From Lachnospiraceae bacterium (GTDB taxonomy: Bacteria > Bacillota > Clostridia > Lachnospirales > Lachnospiraceae): 64,000 nucleotides of DNA. The DNA lies in NCBI GenBank assembly GCA_900168235.1, contig FUZG01000003.1:62001-126000 (forward strand), in the 5' to 3' direction. Under the pieces are notes generated by a model. It had not been told where the DNA came from, did no database searches, and saw only the letters and a list, made by a program, of their open reading frames with translations. This document shows, in pieces, positions 1-7,467 of this stretch. The position numbers were made by a program, and so were the translations under genes. Within the stretch, counting starts at the first letter, position 1, and every line of letters begins with the position of its first letter.

Positions 1-854
1 CTGCCCATCACATCAGCGGTTCCGAGTGCTGTTGTTGCAGGAAGGAGGACCTTCGGAAAAAGCAGTCTCAAAACCGCAAGAAGCTTAAGCGTATGATCAA
101 CACTTCCATCCGGTTCATTCCCGAAAGGCGTATCCTTATGCGCTATAAATGGTCCAATCCCTATCATATGAGGCTGTAATTCCTGCATAAAAACAATGTC
201 TTCGTAGATATTATCAATGGTCTGATAGGGAGATCCAACCATAATACCACATCCCACCTGATAGCCTATTTCCTTCAGGTCATGCAGGCATTTTTTTCGG
301 TTCTCACAGGACATTCCTGCGGGGTGCAGTTTGCTGTAGTGCTCAGGATCTGCGGTTTCGTGGCGTAACAGATACCTGTCTGCTCCTGCGTCATAGTACT
401 TTTTATAGCTCTCATAGGATTTCTCACCGATGGAGAGGGTGACCGCGCAGGATGGATGCTTCTCTTTGATGGCTTTCACAATATGACATATTCTTTCATC
501 CGTAAAATACGGGTCTTCGCCGCCCTGGAGCACAAATGTCCTGAACCCAAGCTCATCACCCAGATCACAGCATGACAAGATTTCTTCCTCTGTGAGACGG
601 TATCTGTCCGCCTTCGCATTTCCGCACCGTATACCGCAGTAGTAACAGTCATTTTTACAAAAATTCGTGAACTCTACAAGTCCTCGGATATAAACTTCGT
701 TTTTGAAGTTCTGCTGAGCCGTGCGCCTTGCTGTCTGAAAAAGATATTCTTTTGTATCGTCATCATCGCACATAAAAATGTACCTCAGCCGATCTGCTGA
801 GATTTTCTTCTCGTGCTCCAATGAATCTATTATCGCTCTGACTTCATTATCCAT
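1..854 (-). CDS. hydE: [FeFe]-hydrogenase H-cluster radical SAM maturase HydE (C-terminus cut by window edge)
   Basis: HydE is a radical-SAM enzyme that works with HydF and HydG to build the 2Fe subcluster of [FeFe] hydrogenase. The frame opens with ATG at 854 and stays open to the left window edge, so about 284 residues are visible. The radical-SAM cluster motif is C66-x3-C70-x2-C73 in the context FCKNDCYYCGIRCG, followed by an arginine/tyrosine stretch (ADRYRL) typical of HydE rather than BioB. GGEDP lies further on, where the family has its SAM-binding GGE. The reading continues through a TIM-barrel-like stretch (IGIGPFIAH) common to the BioB/HydE fold. The gene is consistent with a hydrogen-evolving fermentative anaerobe. 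BioB and PylB are the alternatives, but motif spacing and flanking residues favour HydE. Confidence 0.88.
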   Translation of the reverse strand, partial: MDNEVRAIIDSLEHEKKISADRLRYIFMCDDDDTKEYLFQTARRTAQQNFKNEVYIRGLVEFTNFCKNDCYYCGIRCGNAKADRYRLTEEEILSCCDLGDELGFRTFVLQGGEDPYFTDERICHIVKAIKEKHPSCAVTLSIGEKSYESYKKYYDAGADRYLLRHETADPEHYSKLHPAGMSCENRKKCLHDLKEIGYQVGCGIMVGSPYQTIDNIYEDIVFMQELQPHMIGIGPFIAHKDTPFGNEPDGSVDHTLKLLAVLRLLFPKVLLPATTALGTADVMG

Positions 855-938
855 AAACTATCGCCTTCTTAATTTTCGGATTTGACGCGCCAAACTCATT
901 TTATGCGCATTTAGTCTATCAATTATAGCAAATATCAC

Positions 939-975
939 CAGGTTCGACAAAACCTCGCCAAGTGCTCCGCACACC
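939..975. repeat. Fragment of modular intergenic repeat A
   Basis: The stretch contains GGTTCGACAAAACCTCG, then CCAAGTGCTCCG. This matches the central and right part of the repeat unit found at 3866, 16921, 33865 and 42445. The left part (CAAGTTACGCTAGG) is missing. It lies between the hydE start and the nested hairpin/MITE at 979-1174. Confidence 0.6.
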
Positions 976-978
976 AAA

Positions 979-1174
979 AATCCGCCAAATCGTTACTGTT
1001 CACTCGCTTACAGCTCGCTCCAGTAACGGATTTTGCCAATTAAATCGCCTCTGGCGATGGGCAAAATCCAATGGCTCGCCTTCGTTATTGGGGGCATAAC
1101 TGCGCAGCGTAGTGCGCAGTTTGCCTCTGAACAGTAACGCCAAATCTTCTCTACTTACAAAGATTTGGCGGATT
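979..1174. repeat. Interrupted long hairpin (host site of MITE copy 1)
   Basis: The arms AATCCGCCAAATC (979-991) and GATTTGGCGGATT (1162-1174) are exact reverse complements. If the MITE at 992-1138 and one copy of its 8-bp target duplication are removed, the sequence closes into one hairpin with a 15-bp stem. The hairpin lies just beyond the stop of the Nif3-like gene (1181), which is transcribed leftwards, so it was probably that gene's terminator or another palindromic intergenic element before the insertion. Confidence 0.7.
992..1138. mobile_element. MITE copy 1 (147 bp, terminal inverted repeats, 8-bp target duplication)
   Basis: It starts GTTACTGTTCA and ends with the exact reverse complement TGAACAGTAAC. 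Flanking 8-bp direct repeats GCCAAATC sit at 984-991 and 1139-1146. No coding capacity is visible. The interior folds strongly. GGATTTTGCC (1027) pairs with GGCAAAATCC around the nested pair ATCGCC/GGCGAT, and ACTGCGCA pairs with TGCGCAGT near the right end. It is identical to the copy at 58220-58365 apart from one extra G in a G-run. Terminal repeats, the target duplication and near-identity at two sites support a recently active non-autonomous element. The 8-bp duplication would fit several transposase families (for example IS66-, IS256- or ISL3-like), and the parent is not in the window. Confidence 0.85.
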
Positions 1175-1180
1175 AATATT

Positions 1181-2032
1181 TTAATATCTGTACTGGTCTT
1201 CTACTCTTACATAGTGAACTTTTACGTCTTCCGGCAGGAGATCACGCACCCATTTAGCTGCGTACTCCATTCCGGGTTCTTCCAGATTGAAATGACCTAC
1301 ATTGAAACATGCCTTATTTTTACCGAGTGCAACTGCATCGTTTATATATGACAATACGTTCCACTCAACGATCTCACCGGGGATCACGGCGTCGATACGT
1401 CCTTCTTCCATCTCCTTTATTATTGCTGTGGCATAGTCATGATAATGACCGTTTTCATCAACCTTTTCCTCCATGAAAAGCCCCGGACAGAGGTGACCTA
1501 CGATGGCGATCTTTGAGATCTTGTGAGCCGGATCACCGATATAGCGGAGTCCGTTCATGTGGAATCTATCTTCCAGAAAATCCTTCATTTCCTGAACAGT
1601 TGTCTCAGGAACGTGATACACGAAAGTGCAGGGCGTACTGCTCTGAACCTGATACTCTTCCCATCCGAGCTTCCATGCTACGCCTGAAAAAATGCTGTCC
1701 GGCACGTTTGCATGCATGCGGTCATGATCTCTCCAGATCGTGATGTGATGCTCCTTTATGAGCTTCTCTTTTTCATCAACGACTTCATTTCTAAAATTAG
1801 TCTTCCACTCAGGAAAGTCCGGTGTCATGTAAAAAATCGGCTCATGAACGATAAGGAGATTTGCTCCGAGCTCTATAGTCTTTCTTATAACATCCATAGT
1901 CGGTGCAAGTGCTGTGACTACGCCTGTGCACTCATCCTCCGGATCACCTGCCTTATAACCGTCACAGGTAATGCTCTCATCAACAGGCGGATGATATGCA
2001 CAAATTTTTGCAATTATATCTTTATGTTTCAT
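1181..2032 (-). CDS. Nif3-like dinuclear metal centre protein (DUF34/YqfO family)
   Basis: At 283 aa this is a typical single-domain Nif3/YbgI/DUF34 protein, a hexameric fold with a di-metal site. The biochemical role is still debated (metal chaperone or hydrolase, often linked to GTP cyclohydrolase I/NIF3). The first metal-binding stretch is visible near residue 60 (GANLLIVHEPIFY, the equivalent of the usual D-L-I-I-x-H-H-P). A second lies near residue 245 (NVGHFNLEEPG), supplying the C-terminal His and Glu. The start is supported by TTGGAGCAGTA just before ATG. It is the last gene of the esterase unit, 51 bp after an esterase. The single His in HEP, where many relatives have HHP, is a variant of the motif. 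The link to sugar ester catabolism is only positional. Confidence 0.78.
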   Translation of the reverse strand: MKHKDIIAKICAYHPPVDESITCDGYKAGDPEDECTGVVTALAPTMDVIRKTIELGANLLIVHEPIFYMTPDFPEWKTNFRNEVVDEKEKLIKEHHITIWRDHDRMHANVPDSIFSGVAWKLGWEEYQVQSSTPCTFVYHVPETTVQEMKDFLEDRFHMNGLRYIGDPAHKISKIAIVGHLCPGLFMEEKVDENGHYHDYATAIIKEMEEGRIDAVIPGEIVEWNVLSYINDAVALGKNKACFNVGHFNLEEPGMEYAAKWVRDLLPEDVKVHYVRVEDQYRY

Positions 2033-2083
2033 TACTGCTCCAAAACTCTATACTAAAAACTTCTCTATGCAGCACCTGCAATA

Positions 2084-2893
2084 TCAAAAACCAAGTACCA
2101 GTCTGTCCTTCGTCTCCGGCTCTATTGATGCCAGGAAAGAAAAAGCGCTGTCCGCCATCCGTTCCCACACATCAAATTCATGATTTCCTGTGGTCTCCAC
2201 AAATGTATGTGCGATTTTTGTCTGATCCAAGGTATCGTGGAATCTCTTCACAGAATCCCACACGAGTCCATCCCCGTTACCGCAGGCAATGAAGACCTCA
2301 GGCACATCGCGTTTTCCATGTGCTTCGGGATAAGCCATGTACAGATTTTTGTCGCTTGAAAGGTATGTTTCCTTATCCTTAAAATAGCTTTCAAAAACTT
2401 CAGGTCTGAATCCGATCTCAGGGAAATCACAAAGAAGATTGTGAGGATCAACTGCAGGCGACAGAGCTGCCACCTTAGAAAATTTATCAGAATACTTTAA
2501 GCCGTTATAAAGCGCACCGTATCCGCCCATGGAAATTCCTGCGATAAAGGTGTCTTCTCTTTTTTCAGATAAAGGCAGGATCTTTCGGGTCTCATTAATC
2601 AGATCTTCTCCGATGAACTTTGAAAAATTCTCATTTCTCTCAGGATGATCTATGTAAAATGAGTTGCATCCATCAACCAGCACGATCGCCATGCCCTTTA
2701 ATTCGCACTGCTTTCGTAAGTTCATATATGTCAGTATGCCTGTAGCATCCAGACTGTATCCCGGCAGGAAATAGCAGGTTTTGTAAGGCGGTTCGATGAC
2801 ACTGCCTCCAAGACCGTCTGTTGGGAGAAACGCCTTTATGGTGACATTTCTGAACAGTGATCCTGCGTTAAATTCCATTGTTAAATAAGCCAA
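2084..2893 (-). CDS. CE1-type alpha/beta-hydrolase esterase (no signal peptide)
   Basis: A 269-aa putative esterase (esterase-D/CE1 family) with an alpha/beta-hydrolase fold. The nucleophile elbow is G119-I-S121-M-G-G, the likely acid is D208 in GNGDG, and the catalytic His is H238 in GNHEFDVW. The oxyanion segment is represented by YFLPGYS (residues 41-47), less canonical than the usual HG-G. No signal peptide is seen, so it should act in the cytoplasm, probably removing acetyl or feruloyl groups from imported hemicellulose oligosaccharides. Substrate is not readable from sequence. It starts 3 bp after the AraC regulator and is presumably co-transcribed with it. Confidence 0.82.
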   Translation of the reverse strand: MAYLTMEFNAGSLFRNVTIKAFLPTDGLGGSVIEPPYKTCYFLPGYSLDATGILTYMNLRKQCELKGMAIVLVDGCNSFYIDHPERNENFSKFIGEDLINETRKILPLSEKREDTFIAGISMGGYGALYNGLKYSDKFSKVAALSPAVDPHNLLCDFPEIGFRPEVFESYFKDKETYLSSDKNLYMAYPEAHGKRDVPEVFIACGNGDGLVWDSVKRFHDTLDQTKIAHTFVETTGNHEFDVWERMADSAFSFLASIEPETKDRLVLGF

Positions 2894-2896
2894 TTT

Positions 2897-3841
2897 TTAC
2901 CTCACTTGATTATCTTTAACCCATTCAGAAGGAGTACATCCAAAAGTTCTCCGAAATACGGTGATGAATGACTTCACATTTGAAAAGCCGTTCTTCATGG
3001 CGCAGTCCAGAAGCAGTCCCTCGGGGTTTGCACGGAGCCATTCAACGCTGTTCGTGATCCTTACATTCTGGACATAATCGTGGAAATTTGTTCCGACCTT
3101 GTCCTTGAACATTCTGGATAAATGCGCCGAAGAATAGTTGAACTTTTCAGCGACGGAGCCAAGGCTTATGCTCTCAGCATAGTTATTTTCTATGAAATTG
3201 ATCACAGCCTTGACATTTTCGTCAGCTTTTTTGTGCTTCAGGCTCTCACTCGCGTCGCATAGGCAGTAGTGGTCAAGGGCGCGGATAAATCTGAAGGTAA
3301 GCTCCATCATTTCGAGCTTATACTCAGTACTGCTGTCATCTGACCAAAATGCCTTTGAGCTGTCTCCGGCGCGTTTATCCAGATTCCACTGCACGTCCTT
3401 GAGTCTCTCGTCTCTTCCGCTCGCAAAGCCTGCGGCTATGTTCTTCTTTTTCTCAAGCTCGCCGAACTTCAGCATGAGCTCCCGAATGGTCTCATATCCT
3501 TCCTGCGATTCAGGAATCTTAAAAAATGCGTCTTCACCAAGCCAGCTTTCAACGAAGCTCTTTGATATCTGCACAGTCACCCCTTCAAAATGATCATCCT
3601 GATCCACGTAATGATCCGAGTGGATGACAGCAGAATTTACCACGTTCCACTGACCTTTTTCTTTCACGATGGGAACACCGCCCACATAGCTCTGCACTCT
3701 TCCCTCACGTGTCAGATTGAACTCGTAATTTCTGTGCCAGTGCAGAGGCGTATAAATGGTGGTCCCGTCCATGAAATGGTTATAAACCTTTACAGGAACA
3801 CGATTATTTTCAAAGATTTCTATCTGGTAAAGTGCACCCAT
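2897..3841 (-). CDS. AraC-family transcriptional regulator
   Basis: This 314-aa protein has a cupin-like sensing half and a C-terminal double helix-turn-helix. The N-terminus carries a His-rich cupin signature (LHWHRNYEFNL, around residue 34). The last 100 residues show the AraC/XylS pattern: SLGSVAEKFNYSSAHLSRMF for the first helix-turn-helix, and the conserved second half ending FRRTFGCTPSEW. AGGAG lies 6 nt before ATG. Flanked by esterase genes on the same strand, it is likely the local regulator of the symporter/esterase unit, responding to a sugar ligand through the cupin domain. The ligand cannot be told from sequence. Confidence 0.9.
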   Translation of the reverse strand: MGALYQIEIFENNRVPVKVYNHFMDGTTIYTPLHWHRNYEFNLTREGRVQSYVGGVPIVKEKGQWNVVNSAVIHSDHYVDQDDHFEGVTVQISKSFVESWLGEDAFFKIPESQEGYETIRELMLKFGELEKKKNIAAGFASGRDERLKDVQWNLDKRAGDSSKAFWSDDSSTEYKLEMMELTFRFIRALDHYCLCDASESLKHKKADENVKAVINFIENNYAESISLGSVAEKFNYSSAHLSRMFKDKVGTNFHDYVQNVRITNSVEWLRANPEGLLLDCAMKNGFSNVKSFITVFRRTFGCTPSEWVKDNQVR

Positions 3842-3865
3842 AAAAAACTCCTATGATGCAGGTTA

Positions 3866-3915
3866 AAACAAGTTACACTAGGCTCGAAACTACCTCGCTA
3901 AGTGCTCCGAAAACT
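3866..3915. repeat. Modular intergenic repeat A, short form
   Basis: CAAGTTACACTAGGCTCGA is followed by CTACCTCGCTAAGTGCTCCG. The left half matches the first unit of the long copies at 16921 and 33865. The right half matches their second unit. It therefore looks like a recombinant short form. It lies between the esterase stop at 3920 and the AraC start at 3841, without an adjacent terminator hairpin. Confidence 0.7.
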
Positions 3916-3919
3916 AAAA

Positions 3920-5029
3920 TCAATTCTTTCTAAAAAGCAGTTTTGCAAGATCGCGAAGGCACATGCGCCATACGTTCCAGTCATGAGTGCCTTTATAAAG
4001 CTTTCTCACCTGACAGATCCCGCTCTTTTCCACTGTCTTGTCATCTTCAAGGAAATACTCGAGAAACGGATCTGTATCGCCGATCGCCCTGAAGAAAACG
4101 TCGAACGGTACTTTATCTGCCTTGTTTTCAAGCTCTGCTAAAAACTCCAGGTGCTCATCATCACCGCTTCCGCGTTCCACCATATCTATCTCAGATCCTG
4201 TGATCCAGTCATGCAGGAATCCGCTGAAAATGCCGAGTGATGAAAACATCTCAGGATGTCCGAAGCCGATCATGGATGTCTGGAGTGAACCCATGGAAAG
4301 CCCTGCCATGGCTCTCTTCTCACGGCTTCCGCCAAAAGGGTACCGCTCCTCTATGAAGGGGATCACATCCTTAAGGAGATAGTCCTCAAATCTTCTGAAA
4401 TTTACTACTCTTTTTCCATTCTCATGAACCTGTACCATTCCGCAGTTCATGACAACCGCAAACTTCTCTGATTCACTCTCTGCAATGAGATTATCAAGGA
4501 TCTCCGGCACTTTTCCCGTGCTGACCCAGCCAACCTCGTTTTCTCCATGACCATGCTGGAGATAGAGCACAGGTATCCTCTCATCAGACTTCATATCCCA
4601 GCCTGCGGGAGTGTAGATCAGACACCTCTCCCACTCACCTGTGACCTCAGAAAAGAAGGTATCCATGATGACCTTGCCGTGGGGAACATTTTTTCTCAGG
4701 TAAAAATCCTGCTCCTCTGCGGGAAGCTCCACATAATTGCAGGGACGTGAATATCCGTAACCTATGGGGAGAGTCGGGCACAGTACATGTGTGCCGTCAA
4801 CCCACAGGAGCATGTAGTTCATACCGCTCTGGAAAGGAAGTTCGCACTCAAAGATGCCGTCATCGCTCTTTTTTAACTCAGTTACCGTGTCCGCAAAGTG
4901 CAGCTCGACCTTTGATGCCTCAGGAATCTTCCACTGAAAATGCCACTTGCCGTCAACCTTTACGACAGGCTCAACTTCGTTTTCTGCTGTAAATACAGGG
5001 TCTATAGATAAAAACTGTTCTCTCAGCAT
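3920..5029 (-). CDS. Two-domain esterase: N-terminal E-set/CBM48-like module plus CE1 esterase
   Basis: About 369 aa. The first 100 residues form a beta-rich module (KWHFQWKIPEASKVELHF and following) like the E-set/CBM48 domain that precedes many feruloyl and acetyl esterases. The rest is an alpha/beta-hydrolase domain with an oxyanion segment LQHGHGENEVGW, nucleophile GLSMGS (Ser 245 in this numbering) and a C-terminal HDWNVWR supplying the His. The ATG at 5029 overlaps the stop of the upstream esterase (ATGCTGA), which suggests translational coupling. A TTG start at 5056 is possible but lacks a clear ribosome site. Without a signal peptide it should be cytoplasmic and act on imported acylated oligosaccharides. 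Confidence 0.85.
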   Translation of the reverse strand: MLREQFLSIDPVFTAENEVEPVVKVDGKWHFQWKIPEASKVELHFADTVTELKKSDDGIFECELPFQSGMNYMLLWVDGTHVLCPTLPIGYGYSRPCNYVELPAEEQDFYLRKNVPHGKVIMDTFFSEVTGEWERCLIYTPAGWDMKSDERIPVLYLQHGHGENEVGWVSTGKVPEILDNLIAESESEKFAVVMNCGMVQVHENGKRVVNFRRFEDYLLKDVIPFIEERYPFGGSREKRAMAGLSMGSLQTSMIGFGHPEMFSSLGIFSGFLHDWITGSEIDMVERGSGDDEHLEFLAELENKADKVPFDVFFRAIGDTDPFLEYFLEDDKTVEKSGICQVRKLYKGTHDWNVWRMCLRDLAKLLFRKN

Positions 5030-5823
5030 TTTTCTAAAATATTCTCCAATCCGCAAGAAATGTACTTGTTCCAGAATTTCCAGTCGTGTATGCCCGGTCC
5101 CTCTTCGTATGTGAAGTCTGCATTTTCGTCTGCGAGGAACTTTCTCATCAGCTGGTTTTCTTTATACAGGAAATCCTCTGTGCCGATCGCCATGTAGACA
5201 GGCGGGATAGCCGCGCCGGACTCCTTCAATTTTTTGTACAGTACTTCCGGGTTTTTATCGGAGTTTTCCAGGTTCTCCAGATCTCCGAATACTTCTTTAT
5301 AAAAATAGTAGTTTGCGATATCGTCGGAATCGCCTTCCTTCATTCCCTGAATATTGTGGATGATAAATGCGGAAGAAAGTGCGATCACGCCACCGAAGGT
5401 TTCAGGATAGGAAAGCGCTGTGTGGAACGCTCCGAATCCGCCCATTGAAAGTCCGCCGATCAGAGTGTCTTCTTTTTTATCAGACAGATGGAAGGTCTTT
5501 CGTGTGAAATCAATGATCTCTTTTCCTGCAAAGGTACCGTATTTACATCCTGTAGCCTCACGGTCCAGGTAGAAATTATTTCCGGCTGTGATCATAAATA
5601 CTGCGATATTGTAGTTCAGCGCGATATCCTCTGCGACTCCGTTTAATTCCCAGTCCTGATCGTTTCCGGAAAAACCGTGAAGGAGATACAAAGCCTTCGC
5701 AGGTCTCTTATAGTGCGGATTTTCTCCTGTTATGAGCTCCGGATAATCATTTGGTAAAACGTATGTAAAATCGACCTGTTTCATCTGACACTCAGAATAA
5801 AAACGCATTCTTCCTGTAGCCAT
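5023..5823 (-). CDS. CE1-type esterase (no signal peptide)
   Basis: A 266-aa esterase with an intact catalytic layout: oxyanion LLHGFSGN (48-55), nucleophile GGLSMGG with S126, acid D in GTEDF near 217, and His in PGIHDWKFW near 246. AAAGGAGA lies about 6 nt before ATG. It lies 12 bp downstream of the symporter gene and overlaps the following esterase, so symporter and esterases look like one operon. It is clearly paralogous in layout to the esterase at 2084-2893. Likely role: deacylation of oligosaccharides brought in by the neighbouring symporter (inference). Confidence 0.85.
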   Translation of the reverse strand: MATGRMRFYSECQMKQVDFTYVLPNDYPELITGENPHYKRPAKALYLLHGFSGNDQDWELNGVAEDIALNYNIAVFMITAGNNFYLDREATGCKYGTFAGKEIIDFTRKTFHLSDKKEDTLIGGLSMGGFGAFHTALSYPETFGGVIALSSAFIIHNIQGMKEGDSDDIANYYFYKEVFGDLENLENSDKNPEVLYKKLKESGAAIPPVYMAIGTEDFLYKENQLMRKFLADENADFTYEEGPGIHDWKFWNKYISCGLENILEKC

Positions 5824-5835
5824 TGTGAATCTCCT

Positions 5836-7188
5836 TTATGCAGCGGTGTAAGCCGCTCTTCTGTCCTCAAGTTCTTTTCTGATATCAGCATACTGCTGAT
5901 CCAGATGATAGAAAATATTTATTATTAAAACTCCCGCCATTAAGATCACCGGTAAACCGATGTAGCAGAACTCGATCGCACGGATCGCTGAAGCTGTCTG
6001 AACTGCAGCGCCTCCTACGTATCCACCCATATTGAGTACTACTGTGATGAGCATTGATACGAGGGAATTTGCGATCTTGATAGCAAATCCGATGAATGCC
6101 ATCAGGAATCCCTGTACTCTGACGCCGTTTTTCCATTCGCCGTAGTCAATGGATTCTGCGCACATTACGTAAATGATGCCGTTGATGAACGCGAGACCTA
6201 CTGAGCTGATCACGGAAAACAGGATAACAAGACCTACTGCTTCTTTTCCAACGAGTGTTCCGATAGAACCTACGATGGAGAAAACTGTTCCTGCCCAGAC
6301 AAGATTTCTCTTACCAAGCTTTGACGCAAGGAACGGGATGCAGAATGTGATGGGAATACCGATCACGTTTGAGATGGAAAGCAGTGTTGTTGCGATTCCC
6401 TCATTATTTAATACATTTCCTGCAAAATATACTGTGGTCTGTGCCTTGATAACTACGACTGCGATAGTGAAAAGTGATGTTAATGTGCAGATGATCCAGG
6501 GACCATTGTTCATTGCCTTGATGGAATCCATGAGGGAGATCTTTTTAGCAGAAGCAAGGTTCATTCTCTCTCTTGTGTTGAAGCCATCAATAAAAATGAG
6601 GATCGCGCCGATGATACCAAAAATTGTGGCAACAGCGCCATAACCTGCGTATTCATTGCCTTTTCCAAGGACCTTTACGAGAGTAAGAGCGAATGCTGCA
6701 ACTGCGAGCTGGCCAAAATTTGTACCAAGGCTTCCGAACATATTGATACCGAGGCGGTCCTTATCATTATCTGTGATAGCTGTTAAAAGCACGTTCTGCG
6801 GGATAAGTACAGCCGTATATGCAAGAGTATAAAGGATATATGTGACTAAAGCATATACATATTTTGTTCCTTCATCAGCTGTAGGAATGTGGAACATGAA
6901 AAAGCACACTACAGCAAGAGGTACGGCAAATGCCATGATGTACGGTCTGCACTTTCCAAAGCGTGACTTTGTATGATCAACGATTATACCCATAAGCATA
7001 TCCGAAACAGCGTCTGCTATTCCCCCCATCATCATGATGGTACCTACCTGTATCAGTCCAAGTTTTATCACATCAGTGTAGAAATACATGATAAATGTTG
7101 AAATGATGGTGGTTGCGAGACAAATACCCATATTACCTGAGCCATAGCTTATTTTTTCAAGCAGTGACACCTTTTTGTTATTTTCCAT
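5836..7188 (-). CDS. GPH-family (MelB/XynP-like) sugar:cation symporter
   Basis: A 450-aa membrane protein of the glycoside-pentoside-hexuronide:cation symporter family with about 12 hydrophobic segments. Diagnostic features are YGSGNMG near the N-terminus, and the loop between helices 2 and 3 with D...D-H-T-K-S-R-F-G-K-C-R-P-Y, which carries the cation/sugar-site acidic residues. GGAGGGTCACA precedes ATG. It is the first gene of the esterase unit and has a good promoter at 7222-7250. Substrate is most plausibly a xylo- or other hemicellulose oligosaccharide, given the esterases behind it. Confidence 0.9.
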   Translation of the reverse strand: MENNKKVSLLEKISYGSGNMGICLATTIISTFIMYFYTDVIKLGLIQVGTIMMMGGIADAVSDMLMGIIVDHTKSRFGKCRPYIMAFAVPLAVVCFFMFHIPTADEGTKYVYALVTYILYTLAYTAVLIPQNVLLTAITDNDKDRLGINMFGSLGTNFGQLAVAAFALTLVKVLGKGNEYAGYGAVATIFGIIGAILIFIDGFNTRERMNLASAKKISLMDSIKAMNNGPWIICTLTSLFTIAVVVIKAQTTVYFAGNVLNNEGIATTLLSISNVIGIPITFCIPFLASKLGKRNLVWAGTVFSIVGSIGTLVGKEAVGLVILFSVISSVGLAFINGIIYVMCAESIDYGEWKNGVRVQGFLMAFIGFAIKIANSLVSMLITVVLNMGGYVGGAAVQTASAIRAIEFCYIGLPVILMAGVLIINIFYHLDQQYADIRKELEDRRAAYTAA

Positions 7189-7221
7189 TGTGACCCTCCG
7201 AAAGTGAAACTTGTATTTGAT

Positions 7222-7250
7222 AGTGTAATTATGCCTTTTTCAAGGGTCAA
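7222..7250 (-). promoter_or_regulatory. Sigma-A-type promoter of the symporter/esterase unit
   Basis: On the minus strand, -35 TTGACC (7245-7250), a 17-nt spacer and -10 TACACT (7222-7227) lie about 34 nt upstream of the symporter start. Confidence 0.65.
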
Positions 7251-7414
7251 TATCTTTCCTTTTTTATTTAATCAAATTGTCATTTTTTGATATTTTTAGC
7301 AAATTCACGCAGCAAGAGGCAGCAGTATGTTCGTTCACCGTTGTGTCGGTTCACCGGGATACGTTGGAAACAACGCTCTCCGCTTCCGTCACTCCGCCGT
7401 CCGGATTAGCCAAT

Positions 7415-7446
7415 TAAAAAGAGTCACCACCCTAAAGTGATGACTC
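7415..7446 (-). terminator. Rho-independent terminator of the GH3/ABC operon
   Basis: On the minus strand GAGTCATCAC and GTGGTGACTC form a 10-bp stem with a short loop, followed at once by TTTTTAATT. It lies about 20 nt past the GH3 stop and separates that operon from the symporter unit. The stretch between it and 7250 holds no gene; an unremarkable CG-richer patch lies around 7330-7400. Confidence 0.85.
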
Positions 7447-7467
7447 TATTAGAAAAAATATGATATT

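Noticed and set aside
1513-2292. Short plus-strand open frames over the Nif3-like and esterase genes
   Set aside because: Shadows of real minus-strand genes. Codon use and motifs support the minus strand only.
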